A DNA stretch of 64,000 bases, from positions 434,001 to 498,000 of the forward strand of contig NZ_JAFBCY010000001.1 of NCBI RefSeq assembly GCF_016907975.1, written 5' to 3'. Shown piece after piece: positions 23,556 to 31,340 of the stretch (its first letter is position 1; each line of letters begins with the position of its first letter). The DNA comes from Methylopila capsulata (GTDB lineage: Bacteria; Pseudomonadota; Alphaproteobacteria; Rhizobiales; Methylopilaceae). Below the pieces are notes generated by a model. That model was not told where the DNA came from. It saw only the letters and a program-made list of their open reading frames with translations, and did not search any database. The position numbers and the translations under genes are program-made.

Positions 23556-24773
23556 GTGGTCGACGCCTTCATCCCCATTGGCAGCATGGTGCCTCTGACC
23601 GGCCCGTCCGCGGCCGACGGCGCCGAGTTTCGCAAGGGCGTCATCCTGGCGGCCGAGGAGGTGAACGCCCGTGGCGGCCTCCTGGGCCGCCCGATCAGGC
23701 CGATCTTCGCCGACACCGGCCGCCAGGGCGCCGAAGACGTGGTCGCGGCGGCCCGCACGCTGATCGGGACGCACAAGGTCCACGCCATCGTCAACGGCTA
23801 CAACATCGGCCCGCAGAACTCCGAGTACGAACCGGTGGCGGAGGCCGGCGTGATCTACATCCACGCCAACACGCTGCTGCAGCACCACGACACGGTGATG
23901 AGCGATCCCGATCGCTACTTCGGCTGCTTCATGACCGACCCCGCCGACTACTGGTACGGGCCGGGCTTCCTGAAGTTCATCTCGTGGCTGCGGGACACCG
24001 GCCAGTGGAAGCCGTCGTCGAACCGCATCGCCATCGTGTCCGGCTCGAAGCCCTACAGCATCGTCATCGCTCAGGCGATGGCGTCGTCCGCCGCCAAGTT
24101 CGGCTGGCGCGTGTGCTTCGGTCCCGAGATCGTGCAGACGCCGACCTCCGAATGGCGCGAGGCGCTCGACGCGATCCGCGCGACGGAGCCCGCGGTGATC
24201 GCCAACACCCATTTCTATTCGGGCGATCTTGCGAGCTTTCAGCTGCAGTTCATGGAGCGCCCGACCGACAGCCTCGTCTATCTCCAGTACGGCGCCATGC
24301 ACCAGTCGTTCTCGGACATCGCGCAGGGCAAAGGCGTCGGCGTGCTGACGAGCACGGTCATCGGCCTGCTGCGCGACGAGATGGGCAAGAGCTTCGCTTC
24401 GCGCTACGTGGCCCGCTTCGGCGAGGGCTCGACGCCGCACATCGGCTGCCAGTCCTACAGCGCGCTGCACCACTACGTCCTCGCCGCCTCGCTCGCCGGC
24501 GGCTCGGCCGGGCCCGGCGGCTTCGAGCAGAACCGGAAGGTGGCGAAGGCGCTGAAATCGGTGATCTACCGAAGCGTTTCCGGCACGATCCGCTACGACG
24601 AGCAATGGCAGGCCGCCGCGCCCTACCCCGTGGTCTCCCAGGACCCTTCGTTGGGCCTCCCGCACCTGTTCTTCCAGATCCAGGACTACCGCAAGCCGCT
24701 CGCCCTGATCGCGCCGGAGCCGTTCAACACCGACCGCTTCGTCCTGCCGCCCTGGATCGACGCGCGCGGCTGA
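23556..24773 (+). CDS. cytoplasmic amide-binding protein (AmiC/UrtA-like), putative sensor
   Basis: A 405-residue type-1 binding-protein fold starting at GTG 23556, preceded by GGAAGGA. It begins MVDAFIPIGSMVPLTGPS, so the first strand of the fold starts at once and there is no signal peptide. Family motifs are KGVILAAEEVNARGGLLGRP, CFMTDPADYWYG and SLVYLQYGAMHQSF. It is a paralogue of the exported binding protein at 19707-20993 but stays in the cytoplasm, like AmiC, the amide sensor of Pseudomonas. It lies 26 bases after a soluble hybrid kinase, suggesting that it reports internal amide level to that kinase. A transport role is unlikely. The sensor role is inferred. Confidence 0.85.
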   Translation: MVDAFIPIGSMVPLTGPSAADGAEFRKGVILAAEEVNARGGLLGRPIRPIFADTGRQGAEDVVAAARTLIGTHKVHAIVNGYNIGPQNSEYEPVAEAGVIYIHANTLLQHHDTVMSDPDRYFGCFMTDPADYWYGPGFLKFISWLRDTGQWKPSSNRIAIVSGSKPYSIVIAQAMASSAAKFGWRVCFGPEIVQTPTSEWREALDAIRATEPAVIANTHFYSGDLASFQLQFMERPTDSLVYLQYGAMHQSFSDIAQGKGVGVLTSTVIGLLRDEMGKSFASRYVARFGEGSTPHIGCQSYSALHHYVLAASLAGGSAGPGGFEQNRKVAKALKSVIYRSVSGTIRYDEQWQAAAPYPVVSQDPSLGLPHLFFQIQDYRKPLALIAPEPFNTDRFVLPPWIDARG

Positions 24774-24858
24774 CGACCCTGGACCTTGATGAGCCCCGCG
24801 GCCGCGCCGATAGTTGGCAGGCGCCCGCGCAGATCGCCGACGGCCAGGACAGGTTCGC

Positions 24859-25605
24859 ATGAACGGCACCGAGCACAGCTCCGGCGACATGCTTCTCTCG
24901 GAGGAGCAGGCGGACGCGGCGCCCGCGCCGGGCATGCTGGGGCCGCTCGCGCCGGAGGATCGCGCGCGCGTCGAAGCGCATGGGCGGCGGATCGCGTATG
25001 AGCGCGGCCAGACCATCTTCCGGCAGGGCGACGCACATGACGGCGTGGTGCTGATCCAGCGCGGTCTGGTCCGCAGCTTCTACGCCGCGCCGCAGGGCCG
25101 TGAGATCACGCTGGCCTACTGGCGGCCGGGCGCCTTCGTGGGCGGGCCTGACGTCTTCGGCGGCGGGCGGCACATCTGGGCGGCCGAGGCGGCCCGTCCC
25201 ACCGAAGCGCTGCACCTGCCCGGCGCGGGCCTACGGGCACTGGCGCGCGAGGTGCCTGACCTCGCCCTCGGCATCATCGACGCGCTCGCCTACAAGGCCC
25301 GCTGCTACTCCTCGCTGGCGCAGATGCTCGGGACCCGCTCGCTCGGCGAGCGGCTGGCGCATGTGCTGCTGCATATGATGCAGATCCATGGGGTGCCGGA
25401 CGACGACCAGGCGAAGGGCGTCGCCATCGCGGCCTCGTTCACCCACGCGGAGATCGCGGCGCTGATCGGGGCTACCCGGCAATGGGTCACGATCAGCCTC
25501 AACCGGCTTCAGAAGGACGGCGCGCTGAGCCAAAAGCGGGGTGTGCTTCGGATCCTGAAGCCGGACGCGATCATTGCGCTCGCCGGCGGCGACCGCGCAG
25601 CCTGA
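24859..25605 (+). CDS. Crp/Fnr-family transcriptional regulator
   Basis: A 248-residue regulator with an N-terminal cyclic-nucleotide-binding-like beta roll (about residues 25-140, TIFRQGDAHDGVVLIQRGLVRSFY) and a C-terminal winged helix (about 165-240, FTHAEIAALIGATRQWVTISLNRLQKDGAL). The ATG at 24859 is preceded by AGGACAGG. No cysteine cluster typical of FNR oxygen sensors is present. It follows the amide sensor genes by 85 bases on the same strand and precedes the M20 hydrolase operon, so it could serve either. The effector is unknown. Confidence 0.88.
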   Translation: MNGTEHSSGDMLLSEEQADAAPAPGMLGPLAPEDRARVEAHGRRIAYERGQTIFRQGDAHDGVVLIQRGLVRSFYAAPQGREITLAYWRPGAFVGGPDVFGGGRHIWAAEAARPTEALHLPGAGLRALAREVPDLALGIIDALAYKARCYSSLAQMLGTRSLGERLAHVLLHMMQIHGVPDDDQAKGVAIAASFTHAEIAALIGATRQWVTISLNRLQKDGALSQKRGVLRILKPDAIIALAGGDRAA

Positions 25606-25878
25606 GGCCACGGCGCAGAAGACGGCGGAGTGCGCCCCGTCGGGCGCCCGCCTCGGCGCCATTCAGCCCCCTGAGGAAATTTTCTGACAGTCCGGCCCCC
25701 GTCGCGGGAATCCGTTGGTTTTCCTGCGGCGATGCGCCGACAGGCCCACCGACGAGAGGTTGCGAGGGCGTGGCACGGAGCTTGCGCTTGAGAGCCCGAC
25801 GCGGCGATCGGGCTTGATCGCCGAATAAGGAAACTAATCGACTCAAGTGATCGATTTAATCTGGTAGATCGCCTCAGC

Positions 25879-27174
25879 ATGACCATCGCCCCCGCCGCCA
25901 TGACCGACCTCGAGCGCCGCGTGCTCGACGGCGTCACCGAACAGGCCTGGCTCAGCCTCGCCTGCGCCCTCATCCCCGCAGGTCAGCCGGAGGCCGAGAA
26001 CCCGCTCGACCCCGATCAGCCGGCGGGGCGCGAGGAGGGCGCGGCGCTGTTCATCGCCGGCATCCTGTCGGACCTGGGCTTTTCCGTGGAGTTGCCAACC
26101 AAGCGCGAGGGCCGGCCCAACGTCGTGGCGTCGCTGGCCGGCGAAGGCGGCGGCAAGTCGCTCATCCTGAACGACCACCTCGACACCTATCCCGCGGGCG
26201 ACTGGGCCGCCTGGACCATGACCGGCGGCCATCCGTTCCGCCCGACGCGGCACGGCGACCGTCTCTACGCCCGCGGCACCTCCGACACCCGCGGCAACCT
26301 TGCCTGCACGCTGCTCGCGGCTCGTGCGGTGCTCGCCGCCGGCGCGCGGCTCAAGGGCGACTTGCAATGCGTCTACACCGCCGACGAGGAGAAGAACGGA
26401 CCGGACGGCTCGATCTTCCTGCTCGACGAGATGGGGCTCGACGCGGATTGCGTCATCGTCTGCGAGCCCACCGCGTGGACCGCCCCCGACGAGAGTTGGG
26501 GCATGGGCGTCGCCGTCGCGAACGGCGGCAATTATCTGGTCGAGGTCGAGGCGCGGGGGACCAAGACCCACCTCTGGCGCCCCGACACCGGCGTCAACGC
26601 GGTCGCCAAGATGGCGCGGCTGCTGCCGGCGCTCGAGACCATGGCCTTCGCCCACACGCCGGCGAAGCTTGAGGGCGGCACGCCGCCCCGCACCACCATC
26701 CTGCGCATCGGCGGCGGCGTTCCCCGCGAGATGCAGTTCACGCCGGACGTCTGCCGCGTCGTGCTGGGCGTGGTCGGGATCCTGCCCGGGATGACGGCCG
26801 ACAGCGTGATGGCCGACATCGACGCCGTGATCGCGGACGCCATGAAGGCCGATCCGGAGCTTGACGCCTCCGCGCGGCCCTATCCCGGCGCGCTTTTCGT
26901 CGACGGCACGCTGGAGCAGGACGGCGACGTCGAGCCGACTGCGGCGCTGCGGAGAGCCTACGCCCGCGTGCTGGGAGCCGAACCGAAGCTCTACCGCAAG
27001 AACGCCTTCAACGACACGATCCGCTTTGCCGAGCGCGGCAAGGCGGCGGTGACCTTCGGTCCCGGCGACGACGGCTGGGCTCCGATCAACGAAAGCATCC
27101 ACATCGGCAAGGCGGTCGCGGCCACCAAGGTGCTCGCGCTCGCCATGCTGGACATCCTCGGCGTCGCCGAATGA
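25879..27174 (+). CDS. M20-family metallohydrolase (ArgE/DapE type)
   Basis: A 431-residue zinc hydrolase of the acetylornithine deacetylase/succinyl-diaminopimelate desuccinylase family. Metal ligands are recognisable: H100 and D102 (ILNDHLDTYP), D136 (RGTSDTRGN), E170/E171 (TADEEKNGPDG), and a CEPT motif. A lid/dimerisation domain interrupts the catalytic domain at about residues 215-330. Biosynthetic use is unlikely, because it heads an operon with an ABC importer and an allophanate-hydrolase-like amidase; it probably deacylates an imported amide or ureido compound. The 273-base upstream gap holds an AT-rich promoter-like end at 25830-25862. Confidence 0.85.
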   Translation: MTIAPAAMTDLERRVLDGVTEQAWLSLACALIPAGQPEAENPLDPDQPAGREEGAALFIAGILSDLGFSVELPTKREGRPNVVASLAGEGGGKSLILNDHLDTYPAGDWAAWTMTGGHPFRPTRHGDRLYARGTSDTRGNLACTLLAARAVLAAGARLKGDLQCVYTADEEKNGPDGSIFLLDEMGLDADCVIVCEPTAWTAPDESWGMGVAVANGGNYLVEVEARGTKTHLWRPDTGVNAVAKMARLLPALETMAFAHTPAKLEGGTPPRTTILRIGGGVPREMQFTPDVCRVVLGVVGILPGMTADSVMADIDAVIADAMKADPELDASARPYPGALFVDGTLEQDGDVEPTAALRRAYARVLGAEPKLYRKNAFNDTIRFAERGKAAVTFGPGDDGWAPINESIHIGKAVAATKVLALAMLDILGVAE

Positions 27175-27211
27175 GCGCCGCCCCCTGCCCCGCCCCTCGA
27201 GGAGACGTTCG

Positions 27212-28243
27212 ATGATCCGCGCAGCCTTCGGCGTGAGCCGCCGTCTCGTGCTTCTGGCCGGCCTTGCGCTCGGCCTCGCCGCCCCCGCCGCAGCGCAGGA
27301 CGCGAAACCGATCCGCATCGGCTTTCAGACCGGCGAGATCAACGTGCTGCTGAGCTACGCGCTCGGCTCCGGCCTTTTCAAGAAGGAAGGGCTCGACGTC
27401 TCGACCAAGCCGTTCCCGGCCGGTCCCGCGATGCTGCCGGCGCTCGCGGGCGAAGAGATCGACCTCGCCTGGATGGGCGAGTTCCCCTCCGTCACCGGCT
27501 ACGCCAACGGCCTGCCGATCGCGATCCTGTTCATGGAGCGGATCGACGCCACCAACGTCAGGCTGGTGGCCAACCCCAAGGCGGGCATCGCGACGCTCCA
27601 GGACCTCAGGGGCAAGCGGATCGGCGTCGCGCTCGGGTCGACCAGCCACTACCATACGCTCCGCGCGCTGGCGCAGGCGGGCCTCAAGGCGGAAGACGTG
27701 ACCCTGGTGAACCTCACGCCGTCCAACATGCCGCCGGCCTATGTCGCCGGCCAGATCGACGCCGCTTTCGTGTGGGAGCCGAACGTCGGCGCCATGGAGC
27801 GCGAGGGCGCGAAGCCGATCGCGAACACCAAGAGCCTCGGCATGATCACCGGCGGCGTCTGGGTCGGACGGCGGGCCTTCATGGACGGCGAGCCGGAGAC
27901 CATGCGCCGCTTCCTGAAGGCCTGGGACCAGGCTCAGCAGGACTACAAGGCGAACCCGGCCGCGGTGCGCGCCTACGACGCGAAACGCGTGGGCATGACG
28001 GCGGAGCAGTTCGACGCTCTCGTCGAAGGCCAGAGCGTCGCGCACCCGACCTTCCGGGAGACCCTGACCGCCGACTTCCTCGGCGCGCCGGGCCAGGAGC
28101 TCGACTCCCGCCTGATGAAGCACCTGCAGGGCATCGGCGGCTTCCTTCTGGAGCAGAAGCGGATCCAGGCCGAACCCAAGGACTGGCCGGGCCTGTTCGA
28201 CACCAAGCCGATCCAGGCCTACCTCGCGAGCGCGTCGCAGTGA
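27212..28243 (+). CDS. ABC transporter substrate-binding protein, SsuA/ThiY (NMT1) type
   Basis: A periplasmic protein of 343 residues with a Sec signal peptide (RRLVLLAGLALGLAAPAAAQ, cleavage near residue 29) preceded by GGAGA. The mature part starts KPIRIGFQTGEINVLLSYALGSGLFKKEGLDV and includes GKRIGVALGSTSHYHTLRAL and DAAFVWEPNVG. These are typical of the taurine/nitrate/thiamine-precursor class. Its stop overlaps the ATPase start (GTGA). The ligand is unknown; flanking hydrolases suggest a nitrogenous amide or pyrimidine-derived compound. Confidence 0.88.
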   Translation: MIRAAFGVSRRLVLLAGLALGLAAPAAAQDAKPIRIGFQTGEINVLLSYALGSGLFKKEGLDVSTKPFPAGPAMLPALAGEEIDLAWMGEFPSVTGYANGLPIAILFMERIDATNVRLVANPKAGIATLQDLRGKRIGVALGSTSHYHTLRALAQAGLKAEDVTLVNLTPSNMPPAYVAGQIDAAFVWEPNVGAMEREGAKPIANTKSLGMITGGVWVGRRAFMDGEPETMRRFLKAWDQAQQDYKANPAAVRAYDAKRVGMTAEQFDALVEGQSVAHPTFRETLTADFLGAPGQELDSRLMKHLQGIGGFLLEQKRIQAEPKDWPGLFDTKPIQAYLASASQ

Positions 28244-29064
28244 CGGTCGCGGCGCGTCCTCTGTCCCCGCTCGAACCTGGCGCCGCCCCGCTTCAGGCCA
28301 AGGCCAAGGCCGCGGACGCGCCGCCGGTGCTCAAGTTCGAGAAGGTCGGCTTCGCCTACGACGGCCGCACCATCATGCGCGACGTCTCCTTCGCGGTCGG
28401 GCCGGGCGAACTGGTCGCGCTGCTCGGGCCGTCCGGCTGCGGCAAGACGACGATCCTCAACATGGTCGCGGGCTTCCTCAGGCCGACGGACGGCGTCGCG
28501 GTCGTGGACGGCCGCGAGATCGTGGGTCCCGGGCCAGACCGCGGCGTCGTGTTCCAGGCGGCCGCACTGTTCGACTGGATGACGGTGGCCGAGAACATCG
28601 CCTTCTCGCTTCGCTGCGCAGGCGCCCGCAAGAGCGAGCGGCGAGCGGTCGCCGAAGAGATGGCGGCGCTCGTCGGCCTCACCGGCTTCGAGGACGCCTA
28701 CCCCTACCAGCTCTCCGGCGGCATGCGGCAGCGCGTCGGCCTCGCGCGGGTGCTGGCCGCGAAGCCCAAGGTCATGCTGATGGACGAGCCGTTCTCCGCG
28801 CTCGACGTGCAGACCCGGGAGAGCCTCCAGGAGGAGGTGCTGCGCATCCGCGACCGCACCGGCTGCACCATCCTGTTTGTCACCCACGCGATCGACGAGG
28901 CGGCGTTCCTCGGCGACCGCATCTTCCTGCTGAACGACCTCAAGTCCGGGGCCTACGACACCTTCGACGTCGATCTGCCGACGCCGCGCGCCTTGCCGGA
29001 GAACAGGCTTCACCCCTCGTTCCTGCGCCTGCGGGAGACGATCTACCGGAGGATGCGGCATTGA
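28240..29064 (+). CDS. ABC transporter ATPase, SsuB/TauB type
   Basis: Nucleotide-binding subunit of 274 residues with a GTG start that overlaps the binding-protein stop. Walker A is GPSGCGKTTILN, the Q-loop VFQAAALFDWMTVAENIAF, the signature QLSGGMRQRVGLARVL and Walker B VMLMDEPFSALDVQTR, with H-loop LFVTHAIDEAAFL. The first 28 residues form a proline/alanine-rich extension. The last bases overlap the permease start. It pairs with the permease at 29061 to form an importer of small nitrogenous solutes. Confidence 0.92.
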   Translation: MTVAARPLSPLEPGAAPLQAKAKAADAPPVLKFEKVGFAYDGRTIMRDVSFAVGPGELVALLGPSGCGKTTILNMVAGFLRPTDGVAVVDGREIVGPGPDRGVVFQAAALFDWMTVAENIAFSLRCAGARKSERRAVAEEMAALVGLTGFEDAYPYQLSGGMRQRVGLARVLAAKPKVMLMDEPFSALDVQTRESLQEEVLRIRDRTGCTILFVTHAIDEAAFLGDRIFLLNDLKSGAYDTFDVDLPTPRALPENRLHPSFLRLRETIYRRMRH

Positions 29065-29852
29065 GCCGAACGGACGAGCGCCGCGAGCGCCTGCGCTACG
29101 TTCTGGTCGCGACGCTGTCGCCGCTCGCGATCCTGGCCCTCTGGGCCTTCGCGGCCGCGCGCGGCTGGGCCTCGCCGATCATCCTGCCGCCGCCCTCCGC
29201 GATCTGGGCGAGCTTTCTCGACATGGCGACGAACGGCTACTCCGGCATATCGCTCTGGACGCATGTCGGCGCGAGCCTCGCGCGCGTCTCCGTGGCCTAC
29301 GTCGCCGGCGCGGCGCTCGGCGTCGGGCTTGGCCTGCTGCGCGGCCGCTCCCGCCTGATCGACGCCCTGCTGCTGGCCCCCTCCGAGCTGCTGCGTCCGA
29401 TCCCGCCGCTCGGGCTGATCCCGCTGTTCATCCTGTGGTTCGGCGTGGGCGAGACCTCGAAGGTCCTGCTGATCTTCCTGTCGGTGCTGCTCATCATGAT
29501 GGTCAACGCCCAGGCCGGCGTCCGCGCCTGCTCACTGGACTCGCTGCGCGCCGCCCAGTCCATGGGGGCCAATCGCTGGCAGGTGTTCCGCTTCGTGGTG
29601 CTGCCGTCGGCGCTGCCGCAGATCATGACCGGCCTGCGAGTCGCGATGGGGACGGCGCTCACCATTCTCGTCGCCTCCGAACTGCTCGGCGGCGACCGCG
29701 GCCTGGGCTTCCTCATCCTCGACGCCTCCAGCTTCTTCCGCACCACCTATGTCTTCGCCGGCGTCGCGGTGATCGGCCTGATCGGCCTCGCCACCGACCG
29801 CGGGCTCGCCTGGGCGGGCCGCCGCATCGTTCACTGGGAGGGACGGCGATGA
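29061..29852 (+). CDS. ABC transporter permease, SsuC/TauC type
   Basis: A 263-residue permease with six or so hydrophobic segments (for example LVATLSPLAILALWAFAAA and VGASLARVSVAYVAGAALGVGLGL). The EAA-like loop AAQSMGANRWQVFRFVVLPSALPQIM contacts the ATPase. The start is TTG at 29061 within a four-base overlap (TTGA) with the ATPase stop, the only arrangement that fits the conserved N-terminus. Its last bases overlap the amidase ATG. It belongs to the same importer as the preceding two genes. Confidence 0.9.
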   Translation: MSRTDERRERLRYVLVATLSPLAILALWAFAAARGWASPIILPPPSAIWASFLDMATNGYSGISLWTHVGASLARVSVAYVAGAALGVGLGLLRGRSRLIDALLLAPSELLRPIPPLGLIPLFILWFGVGETSKVLLIFLSVLLIMMVNAQAGVRACSLDSLRAAQSMGANRWQVFRFVVLPSALPQIMTGLRVAMGTALTILVASELLGGDRGLGFLILDASSFFRTTYVFAGVAVIGLIGLATDRGLAWAGRRIVHWEGRR

Positions 29853-31258
29853 TCCTCGCCTCGCCGCAGGCGCGCCCCGCGCTGACCGATCTCGACGCGC
29901 TGCCGTTCGACTTCGCCTCCGTCCGCGCCGCTCTAGCGGACGGCGCCGATCCCGTCGCGCTCGCGCTCGAAGCCCACCGGCGCGCCGCGGCGGTGGCGGG
30001 CGATAGCGTTTTCACCGCCCTCGTCCCGGAAGGGACCGTGCGCGCCCGCGCCGAGGAGGCCGCCGCCCGCGCGCGCGCCGGCGACGCGTTGCCGCTGCTG
30101 GGCCTGACCTTCGCGGTCAAGGACAACATCCACGTCGCGGGCATGACGACGACGTCGAACTGTCCGGTGCTGGCGCTCGACCCCGGCGCGGGCTCGCCGC
30201 TGATCGGCGTGCTGGAGCGGGCCGGCGCGGTGCTGATCGGCAAGAACACCATGGACCAGTTCGCGACCGGCCTGAACGGCACGCGCTCGCCGGAGCCGCT
30301 CTGCCGCAACGCCGTGAACCCCGCCTACATCCCGGGCGGCTCAAGCTCCGGCTCGGCGGTGGCGGTCGCGCGCGACGTGGTGTCGTTCTCGCTCGGCAGC
30401 GACACCGGCGGCTCCGGCCGCGTGCCCGCCGCCTGCAACGGCGTCGTCGGCCTGAAGCCGACGCTCGGCCTCGTGAGCACGCAGGGACTTGTCTACAACA
30501 GCCGGTTCCTCGACTGCGTGCCGGTGTTCACGAAGCGCGTGGCCGACGCCGCGGAGATCCTGCGCGCGATCGCGGGCTTCGATCCCGTCGATCCCTGGAG
30601 CCGGCGCGACGCCGACGCCATCGACCTGACGTCGACGCCTCCGGACGCGGGCGCGCGGATCGCCGTTCCCCGCCGCGACCAGCTTCGCTTCTTCGGCGAC
30701 GCCGCCGCGGAGGCCGCCCACGACGCCAATCTGGGCACGCTGCGGGCGCTGGGCTTCGACCTGGTCGAGATCGACTTTGCGACGTTCGAGGAGGCGGGGC
30801 GGCTCGTCTTCCAATCGGCCTTGGTGGCCGAGCGCCTGGTCGACTACGGCGAGGTGTTCGCGAACCGACCGGAGGGCGTCCACCCCGCGGTGCGCGCCTC
30901 GATCGAGCCCGGTCTCGCCTACTCCGCGCGCGACGCCTTCGAGGCGATCTACCGCATGCGCGAACTGGCGCGCGCCGCCGAGATCGCGCTCGCCGGCTTC
31001 GCGGCGCTGGTGACGCCGACCGTGCCGACGATCTTCACGATCGACGAGCTGCTCGCCGAGCCGATGGCGCGCAACACGGTGATGGGGACCTACACCTACT
31101 ACGTGAACCCGATGAACCTCTGCGCCGCGTCCGTCCCCGGCGCGCGCCGGGCGGACGGGTTGCCCTCCGCGATCAGCGTGGTCGGGCTGGCGGCCGCCGA
31201 CGGCCGGATCATCGGACTGGCCGAACGGTTCGAGAAGCGGCTTACCGAAGCAGGATAG
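29849..31258 (+). CDS. amidase-signature hydrolase resembling the amidase domain of allophanate hydrolase
   Basis: A 469-residue amidase with a Lys-Ser-Ser catalytic set: K91 (TFAVKDNIHVAG), the GGSSSGSA motif at 163-170 and S189 (SDTGGSGRVPAACNGVVGLKPT). MDQFATGLNGTRSPEPLCRNAVNP strongly recalls AtzF/allophanate hydrolase, which makes ammonia and CO2 from allophanate. It is shorter than those enzymes and lacks their C-terminal domain of about 120-150 residues, so the substrate may differ. It overlaps the permease gene by four bases. With the M20 hydrolase it brackets an importer, suggesting stepwise degradation of an imported ureide or amide. Confidence 0.87.
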   Translation: MILASPQARPALTDLDALPFDFASVRAALADGADPVALALEAHRRAAAVAGDSVFTALVPEGTVRARAEEAAARARAGDALPLLGLTFAVKDNIHVAGMTTTSNCPVLALDPGAGSPLIGVLERAGAVLIGKNTMDQFATGLNGTRSPEPLCRNAVNPAYIPGGSSSGSAVAVARDVVSFSLGSDTGGSGRVPAACNGVVGLKPTLGLVSTQGLVYNSRFLDCVPVFTKRVADAAEILRAIAGFDPVDPWSRRDADAIDLTSTPPDAGARIAVPRRDQLRFFGDAAAEAAHDANLGTLRALGFDLVEIDFATFEEAGRLVFQSALVAERLVDYGEVFANRPEGVHPAVRASIEPGLAYSARDAFEAIYRMRELARAAEIALAGFAALVTPTVPTIFTIDELLAEPMARNTVMGTYTYYVNPMNLCAASVPGARRADGLPSAISVVGLAAADGRIIGLAERFEKRLTEAG

Positions 31259-31340
31259 AGCCCCGCAGTCCGCGCCGGCCGAGCGGATATTTACGCCTCT
31301 TCAGTGTATGAAGGCCGCGGAATGGCGCGGGAGAGCGGGC

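Noticed and set aside
23556-24773. Second substrate-binding protein for the amide importer
   Set aside because: No signal peptide of Sec, Tat or lipoprotein type is present, and the gene is placed with soluble signalling genes, so periplasmic transport use is unlikely.
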